Shown here piece by piece: positions 55,302 through 63,257 of a stretch of 64,000 nt of DNA. The stretch is from Aequorivita echinoideorum (GTDB lineage Bacteria; Bacteroidota; Bacteroidia; Flavobacteriales; Flavobacteriaceae): the NCBI RefSeq assembly GCF_018476645.1, contig NZ_JAHCTB010000003.1:1-64000 (forward strand), in the 5' to 3' direction. Both the position numbers and the translations under genes were made by a program. How positions within the stretch are numbered: the first letter of the stretch is position 1; every line of letters begins with the position of its first letter. Under the pieces are notes generated by a model. It was not told the DNA's origin. It did no database searches and saw only the letters and a list, made by a program, of their open reading frames with translations.

Positions 55302-56378
55302 TTAAGCAGTGATTAGTTTTATATATTTTTGCATAACAACATCCATATCAAATCTTTTGGAATTTTCAACTGCTTGGGCTCCCATCTGCTTCCTTAAATC
55401 GAAATTTTTTATTAACAGAATGATTTTTGTCGCTAATTCTTCTACATCATACAAATTTACTAAGAACCCATCAACACCATCATTAATAATTTCCCTAGGG
55501 CCAGAAGGTGCATCAAAACTTATAACTGGTAGTCCGAAAGTTTGAGCTTCAACAATAACATTTCCAAAAGCCTCGTACTCTGATGTGAGTACAAAAATTG
55601 AACTTTTTAAATACTCAGGAACTACATCAACCGATTTATTTTCTAAATAAACAACCTTATCTAACTCAAGTCCAACTATTTGTTTTTTTAGGTTATCAAA
55701 ATCATTACCTTCACCACAAATTTTTAATTCCCAATTGGGATATATTTCATGGACAATATCCCAAGCCTCTATTAAATAACGAATTCCTTTGATTTTATCT
55801 AACCGACTCACGCAAAGTACTCTCTCTTTTTCCAATAGACTAAAGTTATTTGTGTAAATCATCTTCGAATTATGCACAAATTCCATATTTTTTAAACCCC
55901 ACTTAAATTTATCCTCTTTTGTTAAAGTAATCACTAAATCTTGATTACTGTAAACAATCTTTCTAACAAAATTATATAGCTTGGATTTCAGAGTTTTATT
56001 ATTTATATAATGTAAGGCTTTTGATTCTCTTAATTCGGATATTAACTTTTGATTTTTTTTTAAATACTGAAAAAATAAATTATGAAGAGTATACTTTAAG
56101 CTAATAATGACATCCGCATTTTCGCTTATTATCTCTTTTGCCTGTAAGTATTGTAATTGAAGTCTTCCCAAAAAACTTTTACGAGTTTCTATCTTTTCTA
56201 AATAAATAACTTGTATTTTAGAATTTAAAGGATAATAAGGTCTGCCAGATTTATGATTAGTGCAGTAAATTTTTACTCGATAGTCAAAATTTTCTACAAG
56301 GTAATTAGCTCTTAAGCAAAGACCCCTTTCTATACCACCTGCAATGTCTATATATTCGGTTATGTAAATTATTTTCAT
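55302..56378 (-). CDS. glycosyltransferase family 4
   Basis: 358 residues, GT-B. YITEYIDIAGGIERGLCLRA at the N-terminus, VLCVSRLDKIKGIRYLIEAW in the donor domain, then LTSEYEAFGNVIVEAQTFGL with the E-x7-E pair and DAPSGPREIINDGVDGFLV. The GT4 subfamily using UDP-GalNAc or GlcNAc has a similar SGP.EII stretch, which is only a hint. It overlaps the GT2 gene upstream by 4 bp, so the two are cotranslated. Confidence 0.9.
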   Translation of the reverse strand: MKIIYITEYIDIAGGIERGLCLRANYLVENFDYRVKIYCTNHKSGRPYYPLNSKIQVIYLEKIETRKSFLGRLQLQYLQAKEIISENADVIISLKYTLHNLFFQYLKKNQKLISELRESKALHYINNKTLKSKLYNFVRKIVYSNQDLVITLTKEDKFKWGLKNMEFVHNSKMIYTNNFSLLEKERVLCVSRLDKIKGIRYLIEAWDIVHEIYPNWELKICGEGNDFDNLKKQIVGLELDKVVYLENKSVDVVPEYLKSSIFVLTSEYEAFGNVIVEAQTFGLPVISFDAPSGPREIINDGVDGFLVNLYDVEELATKIILLIKNFDLRKQMGAQAVENSKRFDMDVVMQKYIKLITA

Positions 56379-57352
56379 TTCTTTAATGTGAAAATTACAT
56401 TAAGTACAAATGGCAATTTATATAATATTAATATTTTGATTAGCAAATCCTTAATGCCAGATGGTATGTAATATTTCAAATAATGAATATTATTTATGTT
56501 TTTTATAATTGATCTAATGTAAATAGTTCTTTCGTTAAAGGTTGAATTTGTATATTGAAACAGAGCATTAAATTGATACCTAATAGACATCATTAAATAA
56601 TTTGACAATATTTGAAATCTAACATCCTCAGAATAATTTTTTAATTCCATACTTTCAGATAGCACATTTTGAACTTCATTAAAATTATTAATTCTGTTAT
56701 CATCATATTTTTTAATTAATGAAGGAACTACTCTGTTATTGTAGTGATATAAAGAAGCCTCTAAAAATTCGACATTATTTGTTTTTGAAAAACATCTTAA
56801 ATTAAAATCGGTGTCCTCGTGAATATCAAGATGTTCTTTAAAAAATAAGTTATTTTTAATTAAATAGTTTTTTGAATACATTTTATTCCAGCAATATCCA
56901 GAAACTGCTAAAATTTCCAAATCATTGGATTGTAACGATCTTAATCCAGAGCTTTTTCTATCAATAAATTCATGATTTTCGGAATAGGTATCAGTAAAAT
57001 AATTAAAATATACAATATCACAATCAACCATCATCATTCTATTCACACAAGAACTTATCAGGGTAGTTTCTATCCAATCATCAGAATCTACAAAACATAT
57101 ATAAGACCCTTTGGCTGCATTTAAACCACAATTCCTTGTTTCAGAGACACCCCTATTATTTTTATTTATTATTATAATTCTAGAATCACCATAACCTTCA
57201 ATGATTTTTTTGCTGTTGTCTGTACTCCCATCATTAATTATTAAAATCTCAATATTTTTATAAACTTGCGCAATGACGGAATCTATACAGGTTCCAACAA
57301 AATTTTCAACATTATAAACTGGTATTATTACCGAAACCAAAGGTGTTATCAC
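56375..57352 (-). CDS. glycosyltransferase family 2
   Basis: 325 residues, GT-A. VSVIIPVYNVENFVGTCIDS, ILIINDGSTDNS, RNCGLNAAKGSYICFVDSDD and WNKMYSKNYLI are standard, with the DSDDW metal site. A hydrophobic C-terminus follows (IPSGIKDLLIKILILYKLPF). Overlaps both neighbours by 4 bp. Sugar unknown; markedly AT-rich. Confidence 0.9.
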   Translation of the reverse strand: MITPLVSVIIPVYNVENFVGTCIDSVIAQVYKNIEILIINDGSTDNSKKIIEGYGDSRIIIINKNNRGVSETRNCGLNAAKGSYICFVDSDDWIETTLISSCVNRMMMVDCDIVYFNYFTDTYSENHEFIDRKSSGLRSLQSNDLEILAVSGYCWNKMYSKNYLIKNNLFFKEHLDIHEDTDFNLRCFSKTNNVEFLEASLYHYNNRVVPSLIKKYDDNRINNFNEVQNVLSESMELKNYSEDVRFQILSNYLMMSIRYQFNALFQYTNSTFNERTIYIRSIIKNINNIHYLKYYIPSGIKDLLIKILILYKLPFVLNVIFTLKK

Positions 57353-58317
57353 ATCGAATATTTTTTATTTCTACGGAAAATTTTTCTTAAGACTCGATAT
57401 GTATCAAATTGAATATCAAACAGATATTTATTATGGAGAAGTATATAAAAGAAATAATATTTAAGTTTATTTTGAGATTTGTATTTAGTACAAATCTCAT
57501 TCAAAACATCAAAATCTTTTAATTTAATAGCGTGAAATTCTGCATCTCTCAAAAAATCCTCTTTTATATAGCGCTTTAAACTTTCATTTTTAGAATATTT
57601 TTCTAAAAAATATTGTTTTATTGAATAACGTGATTTAATAAATTGTAAATATTTATCAGATGTTATTGTATTGGAAACACTTCCCGGTACTACTCTATAC
57701 ACAGAAGTCACCTCATCAATGTATTGGATTTTTGAATGTAATGAAAACCAAAGCCAAATAGGTAAATCTCCAGCAACCCATTTTCTGCTCAAAGGATTTA
57801 CATCAATAATATACTCTTTAAGTAGATTAGACCGAAAACAAGTAGTTAAGGTAGCAATAGGATTTTTATAAATAATATCTTCAAAAGTATTTTTGTGACG
57901 ATCCGTTTCTGATTTCTTTACAATTCCATCTGTTATTGAAACAAAGTTTGTTTGCGTATGAACCATACCATATTCGCTATTTATCTCTAAATAATCAACT
58001 TGCTTCTGTAATTTATACGGATCGGTCCAGTAATCATCGCCTTCACAAATAGCAATAAATTCTCCGGTACAATTTTTTAAAGTTTCAATCCAATTACCAA
58101 TCATTCCTAAATTTTTATCTCTTGCAATGATCTTGATTAAATTTGGATATTTTATTTCAAATTCACGACATATTTTTAAAGTTTCATCTGTGGAATTATC
58201 TTCCCCAATAATAATTTCATAATCGCAATTTAGTTGCTGCATAACTGCACCCTCTAAACATTGCCGTATATAGTTTTCTTGGTTATAAGTAATTATACAC
58301 GCGGATACTTTCATCAC
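57349..58317 (-). CDS. glycosyltransferase family 2
   Basis: 322 residues, GT-A. SACIITYNQENYIRQCLEGA, IIIGEDNSTDET, GEFIAICEGDDYWTDPYKLQ (DD metal site) and WVAGDLPIWLWFS are typical of the GT2 group often found beside capsule genes. It overlaps the formyltransferase gene upstream by 4 bp and the GT2 downstream by 4 bp. Sugar unknown. Confidence 0.9.
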   Translation of the reverse strand: MMKVSACIITYNQENYIRQCLEGAVMQQLNCDYEIIIGEDNSTDETLKICREFEIKYPNLIKIIARDKNLGMIGNWIETLKNCTGEFIAICEGDDYWTDPYKLQKQVDYLEINSEYGMVHTQTNFVSITDGIVKKSETDRHKNTFEDIIYKNPIATLTTCFRSNLLKEYIIDVNPLSRKWVAGDLPIWLWFSLHSKIQYIDEVTSVYRVVPGSVSNTITSDKYLQFIKSRYSIKQYFLEKYSKNESLKRYIKEDFLRDAEFHAIKLKDFDVLNEICTKYKSQNKLKYYFFYILLHNKYLFDIQFDTYRVLRKIFRRNKKYSM

Positions 58318-59048
58318 TTTTCTAGATTTATACTGACAAAAACTTTTTTTCCATCTTCTGGATCAATAAAATATGCATTCTTATATTCACCATGAGTTAA
58401 AGCTCTTAAAAGATTTATAGTTTTACGCATGGTTGTTTCCTCGTCCAAGTTTAATTCTCTCAACTCATTAAAATCCCTTTTCAAATAAAGATTACCCGTA
58501 TTTTCAGGAACGATTGTTGTATAATTATTATTTAAGATGTTCTCCAAATTTTTTTTCATTAACTCAATTTCTGCATCTAAAATTTTATTATATAAACTTA
58601 ATGAGGTATCGATTAATGTTTTTTGAACAAACGTTCGGTCTATAATATCGCCATTGTCCAGCTCATTATCTATTTCGTGTATGGTAGCACCAATGGGTAA
58701 ATCATTAATGATTGAAAACACTTGAGGATACCACCCTCTATTTATGGGGTTATAACCTGGATGAACATTTATGCACTTTATTGTATTAACTAACTTTTTT
58801 GGAAATATTTGTTTACAGTGAAGGGAAATTATTAGATCATATTTACTTATGATATTATCAATAACCTTTTCCTCTCTAAGATCATAGATATTTATAGAAA
58901 AAAAATCGATTTCAAAGTCATCTCGGTTGGAGAATGGACTAATTCCAAAATTAAATTTGAAATGCGAATATTTCGAATCTCTAATAATGGCGACTACGCG
59001 TTTACAAATAACTGGATTATCTGATATGAAAAGTATATTTTTAAACAT
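58314..59048 (-). CDS. sugar N-formyltransferase (VioF/FdtF-like)
   Basis: 244 residues of the formyltransferase fold. KCINVHPGYNPINRGWYPQV carries the conserved Asn and His, and GATIHEIDNELDNGDIID carries the Asp of the Asn-His-Asp catalytic triad; a C-terminal extension of about 70 residues follows, as in dTDP-4-amino-4,6-dideoxyglucose N-formyltransferases. It uses N10-formyl-tetrahydrofolate to formylate an amino sugar. Overlap of 8 bp with the aminotransferase gene strongly suggests the two act in sequence to make dTDP-Qui4NFo or a relative. Confidence 0.85.
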   Translation of the reverse strand: MFKNILFISDNPVICKRVVAIIRDSKYSHFKFNFGISPFSNRDDFEIDFFSINIYDLREEKVIDNIISKYDLIISLHCKQIFPKKLVNTIKCINVHPGYNPINRGWYPQVFSIINDLPIGATIHEIDNELDNGDIIDRTFVQKTLIDTSLSLYNKILDAEIELMKKNLENILNNNYTTIVPENTGNLYLKRDFNELRELNLDEETTMRKTINLLRALTHGEYKNAYFIDPEDGKKVFVSINLEK

Positions 59049-60114
59049 TCGTATTAATAATATAAGCTATTTTTTTTACCGTGCTAATTTCAAGACATTT
59101 AGATAAAGGCAAACACATAACACATTTTGCAATCTCTTCCGAAATTGGCATCTCTGCTCTTTCAACATAATTAAGCGTATTCAAAGAGGGATAAAAATAC
59201 CGTCGTGGAAATATCTTTGCCTCATTAAGTGCCTTTTGAGCCTTTAGTAAAACTGCTTCACTTTCAAATATTATGGGATAATAACTATAATTCCATTGGG
59301 TTTTTTCGCGTAATTTTATTTTACGCAGTTTGGTAAAATCCAATCCGGCATCGTACGCCTCAACTACTCTTTTTCTTCCGCTATAGATGGCATCCATATA
59401 GGGCAATACGCTTAATCCCATAGCTGCTTGTAGTTCACTTATTTTTGCATTGATACCCACGCCATGAAAGTCCATGGGGCCGTTATGCCCAAAGTTATGG
59501 CTGTAAAAAAGCTGGTGGTACAAATGCTCGTTATTACAAAACGCTGCCCCGCCCTCCCCTGTATGGAAAATTTTGGTGGCATGGAAACTGCACGTGCTTA
59601 CATCCCCATATTCAAACAGGGATTTTTTTCGGTACGTAACCCCAAAGCAATGGGCCGCGTCATAAATAACAGCTAAGTTATGTTTTAAGGCTATAGCCTC
59701 AATAGCTTCTATATTACAGGGATTTCCAAAAACATGGGTGGCAAGTATGGCGGTGGTTTTATCAGTTATTGCCGCCGCTATCTTGGTTTCGTCTATGGTC
59801 AAATATTCTGGGTGAATATCTACAAAAACAGGGGTGCATTGTTCCCAGACTATTGCGCTTGTAGTAGCTACGTAGCTAAATGGGGTGGTAATAACTTCTC
59901 CTCCTTTAGCCAATAATTTTAAGGCTATCTGTATGGGCAGGGTTCCATTGGTCATAAGGATGATGTTTGGAACATTCAAATGTGCCCTCAATTTCTCCTC
60001 CAATTCCAGTACCAGTTCTCCCCTATTGGTCAACCATTCATTCTGCCACACACGTTGCAATTGTGCTTCATATTCAGCCAAGGGCGGAAAAAAGGTTTTG
60101 GTTACGTTAATCAT
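59041..60114 (-). CDS. DegT/DnrJ/EryC1/StrS aminotransferase (VioA/FdtB-like)
   Basis: 357 residues, PLP-dependent. MTNGTLPIQIALKLL, EVITTPFSYVATTSAIVWE, VIYDAAHCFGVTYRKKSLFEYGDVSTCSFHATKIFHTGEGG with the PLP Lys, and SHNFGHNGPMDFHGVGINAKISELQAAMGL. It probably aminates a dTDP-4-keto-6-deoxy-hexose for the following formyltransferase; the dTDP-glucose enzymes RmlA and RmlB are not in this window. Overlaps wzx by 4 bp. Confidence 0.88.
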   Translation of the reverse strand: MINVTKTFFPPLAEYEAQLQRVWQNEWLTNRGELVLELEEKLRAHLNVPNIILMTNGTLPIQIALKLLAKGGEVITTPFSYVATTSAIVWEQCTPVFVDIHPEYLTIDETKIAAAITDKTTAILATHVFGNPCNIEAIEAIALKHNLAVIYDAAHCFGVTYRKKSLFEYGDVSTCSFHATKIFHTGEGGAAFCNNEHLYHQLFYSHNFGHNGPMDFHGVGINAKISELQAAMGLSVLPYMDAIYSGRKRVVEAYDAGLDFTKLRKIKLREKTQWNYSYYPIIFESEAVLLKAQKALNEAKIFPRRYFYPSLNTLNYVERAEMPISEEIAKCVMCLPLSKCLEISTVKKIAYIINTNV

Positions 60115-61547
60115 TTTAAATTTTGTTTAAACTGTAAAAGCAATTGTAGTGACGGCGTTTTTAAGAAATAGTTGGTAACCGCATAAAATAGGGCGCCCGT
60201 AATTGAGGGGACTAAAATCTTTAAAAACAAGTTTTCATCAAAAAAATAATATTGCCCGGCATACATAATCAAAAACATAACAATACCAAGCAACAAAATT
60301 ACCCAAACATCCCTAAACTGTTGCCAGAGATTGTAGTTTATTAAAAGATTTGTATAATAAGTATTTATCGCAAGTGCCAACACAGAAATTATTGCGGCAC
60401 TCCACACAAGGGCATAGATTCCAAATTGAAATGCTATTGCTACAACTACAGCAATCATAATCTTTTTTATTACCTCCACTTTTAAAAACCAATCACTACG
60501 TCCATATACTTTCAACAGGTTTAAATTAAATGCATGAATGGGGTATAACATCCCCGATATGCAGAGAATCTGAAAAAAAACGGCAGCCTGTTCCCATTGA
60601 GGACCCAGTACAAATAGAATTAATGGTTTTCCTACTGCAGAGAGACCAAGCATTAGGGGTGCCGATATAAAAAAGATAAATTGCAGTATTTGCTTATATG
60701 CACTCGCCAATCGCTCCTTTTCATCCTGAATTCCTGCCATCAATGGATAGCTAACTTTACCAACCATGGTGGTCAAAATAGTTGCCGGGTATAAGCTGAA
60801 CGTTTTTGCTCTTTCAAAATGCCCCAATGATGCAGTTGCATAAAAGCGTCCTATCAATACATTGTATATATTATCAAATATGGTATTCAATAATCCGGAT
60901 AACGTCAATTTATATCCAAATTCAAAGTGTCTCTTTAATTTTAGTGTAGAAAACACAAAACTTGGCTTCCAATCGCTTACAATCCACAGCATTATCGTCA
61001 AGACAGCTTGTGTGGCCAATTGCATGGCAATAATACTCCACACTCCAAAACCGTAATACGCCATCGTAATCCCAATTCCAGCACCTATCAAAATTCCTGG
61101 AATATTGAGAAGCATCAACTTTTTAAAATCCATTTTTTTTTGAAAAATAGTTAGCTGGACAGCTGAAAAGGAGGTAATTACAAAGATTAATGCATAAACC
61201 CTAACAATGAAGATTAGATCTGGTTCATCATAGAATGCTGCAATAAATGGAGCCAGTAAAAATACCACCCAGTATAGTATAAAGCTCACCGCTATATTGG
61301 TAAAGAAAATGGTACTATAATCCCTATTATCAACCTGTTGCGTTCGTATTAGAGATGCGGTAAGTCCCCCATCCACCAATGTTGCAGAAACCGCCGTGAA
61401 AATATAAACCATTCCCATCAATCCAAACTCACGTGGTGATAGCAAGCGTGCTAAAAGCACGGAAGCCGCAATCCCCACACCCCTAGCTACAACTGTATCT
61501 AGAAAAGTCCATACCAAACCAGAGGTAGCAGATTTCCGTAGGCTCAT
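60111..61547 (-). CDS. polysaccharide flippase Wzx (MOP superfamily)
   Basis: 478 residues with about 12-14 membrane helices; opening SGLVWTFLDTVVARGVGI, then VLLARLLSPREFGLMGMVYI, typical of the MOP polysaccharide translocases. It flips undecaprenyl-linked repeat units. First gene of the minus-strand GT operon; a -7 box lies 78 bp upstream (61632-61625). Composition is intermediate between the AT-rich GT genes and the flank. Confidence 0.9.
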   Translation of the reverse strand: MSLRKSATSGLVWTFLDTVVARGVGIAASVLLARLLSPREFGLMGMVYIFTAVSATLVDGGLTASLIRTQQVDNRDYSTIFFTNIAVSFILYWVVFLLAPFIAAFYDEPDLIFIVRVYALIFVITSFSAVQLTIFQKKMDFKKLMLLNIPGILIGAGIGITMAYYGFGVWSIIAMQLATQAVLTIMLWIVSDWKPSFVFSTLKLKRHFEFGYKLTLSGLLNTIFDNIYNVLIGRFYATASLGHFERAKTFSLYPATILTTMVGKVSYPLMAGIQDEKERLASAYKQILQFIFFISAPLMLGLSAVGKPLILFVLGPQWEQAAVFFQILCISGMLYPIHAFNLNLLKVYGRSDWFLKVEVIKKIMIAVVVAIAFQFGIYALVWSAAIISVLALAINTYYTNLLINYNLWQQFRDVWVILLLGIVMFLIMYAGQYYFFDENLFLKILVPSITGALFYAVTNYFLKTPSLQLLLQFKQNLK

Positions 61548-61624
61548 CGGGTTTTTTGATTTAGGGTAATAACCATATTTTCAATAACTTGAATGCTAAT
61601 CAGCAAGCTAATTTTTTAAGCCTG

Positions 61625-61632
61625 CAAAGATA
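61625..61632 (-). promoter_or_regulatory. -7 box upstream of the Wzx-led operon
   Basis: Minus strand TATCTTTG, an exact TAnnTTTG match, 78 nt before the wzx start. No well-placed TTG. Best candidate for the promoter of the glycosyltransferase operon. Confidence 0.4.
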
Positions 61633-61689
61633 CCATTCCTAAATGCTTTTAGAGTAGTTTTTTTAAAATAAAGAATAAGTAATTATTTT

Positions 61690-61765
61690 ATACCGTCACT
61701 TCGAGTAGCCAACGATAAGGCGGCAGCCGTTCGGGGGCATATCGAGAAGCCTGCCCCAACGGTAT
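61690..61765. repeat. REP/MITE-like element with 7-bp inverted ends
   Basis: ATACCGT (61690-61696) and ACGGTAT (61759-61765) bracket a 76-bp element that contains CGTCACTTCGAGT near one end and ATATCGAGAAGCC near the other. The same TTCGAGT...TATCGAGAA pattern forms the core of the satellite units at 47.2-47.9 kb. Confidence 0.6.
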
Positions 61766-62046
61766 CATGATTAGAACTACGAACAAGTTATTGCACATTG
61801 CAATGGCATTGATCAAAAATCAAACTTTTTATCAAAACCGCTTGCTTTTGTCATAGAAATCGACCTGACAATGGGAACACAATGCTGTCATTTTGAGTAG
61901 CAACGCAAAAGATAACTAATAATAAAAAGTAATTGCCATAATCAACTGATTAGGAAAACAAAATGATTTTTTAAAACTCGAAAATCAACAAAACGCTCCC
62001 GTAAAAAAAGCTGTCGAAAAGAACAAGGCAAATAGAGCCAAGGCAC

Positions 62047-62268
62047 TCACTTAGAAACATTTGCACGCGGATTGTCTCGCATAAAAATAACCTCGCGTAT
62101 CAACGCCACGTCTATTTCCAGATATTCCGCCACCTCGGGGATGGTTATGGGGCTATCTTTTTTCTTCCCTAACTTTTTTCGAATCTCCCGCAATTTTTTA
62201 TTGCAGGTTTCTGGGGTCTTTCCCAAAATAACCGCCAAATCCTTGGCGTAAACACATAATCTACCCAT
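62047..62268 (-). CDS. small helix-turn-helix-like protein
   Basis: 73 residues from the ATG at 62268 (MGRLCVYAKDLAVILGKTPE); the frame extends 18 codons upstream without a better start. It reads as two helix-turn-helix-like pairs: LAVILGKTPETCNKKLREIRKKLG, then ITIPEVAEYLEIDVALIREVIF, like excisionase/MerR-type DNA-binding proteins used in flavobacterial mobile or regulatory contexts. Isolated between long non-coding stretches. Target unknown. Confidence 0.6.
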   Translation of the reverse strand: MGRLCVYAKDLAVILGKTPETCNKKLREIRKKLGKKKDSPITIPEVAEYLEIDVALIREVIFMRDNPRANVSK

Positions 62269-62602
62269 GCTTTCTAAATTAATTTTCAATAAAACAACAC
62301 CCTTAGTTGAATAAAAGAACAAAGTCCTTCAATTGAAAATTAAAAGCTCAAAAACTTTTAATCAACAATCCTAAACTAAATGAATGTTTAGCTCATTTTT
62401 TTTCATACTCGGATTCAAAGATTAATATTTGGTTAAAAAAGACTTGGTTAATGTCTAATGCAATGTTATAACATTTGAAATGAACTCCAATAAAAAGCAA
62501 AGCAACGTTTTCAACTAATTATTAACATTGTTAAAATTAATAACTTATAAATGTATGTATATCAGATAATTAAAAAAATAGTATTCACAACTAAACGACA
62601 AA

Positions 62603-62638
62603 GTTATCAACACAATTAATTGTTAATATGTTGATAAC
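62603..62638. repeat. inverted repeat containing two DnaA-box-like 9-mers
   Basis: GTTATCAACA (62603-62612) and TGTTGATAAC (62629-62638) form a perfect 10-bp inverted repeat around a 16-bp AT-rich loop. TTATCAACA differs at one position from the DnaA box TTATCCACA. The loop itself contains the palindrome CAATTAATTG. Confidence 0.8.
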
Positions 62639-62886
62639 CAAATAATTAATATCACAATTAATTAACTATCAAGCTTTTTGATGTTATTGCAAGAAACAGC
62701 ACCCCATTAATTAAATAATTACTATGTTAATCTCTTGATTTTAAGGATATACATTTCACAACCAACAACCAACAACTAACAACTAACAACCAACAACCCA
62801 CAAACAACAACTTATCATCCGTCATTGCGAGCGAAGCGCGGCAATCTCATCAAACTAGCTCTTCACATAATTAATAATTACTAACT

Positions 62887-62925
62887 GCTAATTGATCATT
62901 GCTAATTGATCATTGCTAATTGACA
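62887..62925 (+). repeat. 14-bp tandem repeat
   Basis: GCTAATTGATCATT occurs twice in full and once truncated (62887, 62901, 62915). The unit contains the palindrome TGATCA. Directly after it CATGATACTCC is duplicated. Confidence 0.8.
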
Positions 62926-63222
62926 ATAGCATGATACTCCCATGATACTCCCACCATGATTGCACCTTACCCCACCCTATAGAATATGAAGAGTTTCCAG
63001 AAATATCATCGAAAAGAAGAAAACAAGACGTTTTTAAGAAATTCAGTCGGATAGGCATTATAAAAGCCCCATACAAATCCTAACGGGAAAAATAAGTATT
63101 TCAGTTCCATTGGCACGACTGTAAATAGGAAAAATGTATCAAAGAAATACCAGCCGATTTTACTTAAAAACAGTTCTTAATATCATAAAAAAAACATATC
63201 ATTTGTTTGAAGAAGCCTGTAT

Positions 63223-63253
63223 TTGCAGGGGCTCAACACCCGTCGTAATATTG
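63223..63253 (+). promoter_or_regulatory. possible promoter of the right-edge gene
   Basis: TTG at 63223-63225, 20-nt spacer, TAATATTG at 63246-63253 (one mismatch to TAnnTTTG). The -7 box ends 4 nt before the ATG at 63258, again giving a nearly leaderless arrangement. Confidence 0.35.
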
Positions 63254-63257
63254 CGCT

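Larger units (their letters stand above)
61548..62046. other. intergenic region with REP-like element
   Basis: About 500 bp with no gene. It contains the wzx promoter box, a REP/MITE-like element at 61690-61765 and a degenerate REP-like fragment (CTGTCATTTTGAGTAGC) near 61883. Nothing else was recognised. Confidence 0.6.
62269..63257. other. long AT-rich non-coding stretch
   Basis: About 990 bp. No supported gene; the 62-codon minus-strand frame at 62888-63076 looks spurious. It holds an AT-rich section (62380-62750) with the inverted repeat described separately, a CAACAACC-type low-complexity run near 62760-62815, a REP-like CGTCATTGCGAGCGAAGCGC fragment at 62821-62850, a 14-bp tandem repeat (62887-62925) and an 11-bp duplication CATGATACTCC (62930-62951). 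Confidence 0.6.

Noticed and set aside
62888-63076. 62-codon minus-strand frame
   Set aside because: It overlaps a tandem repeat and has no signal or recognisable composition.
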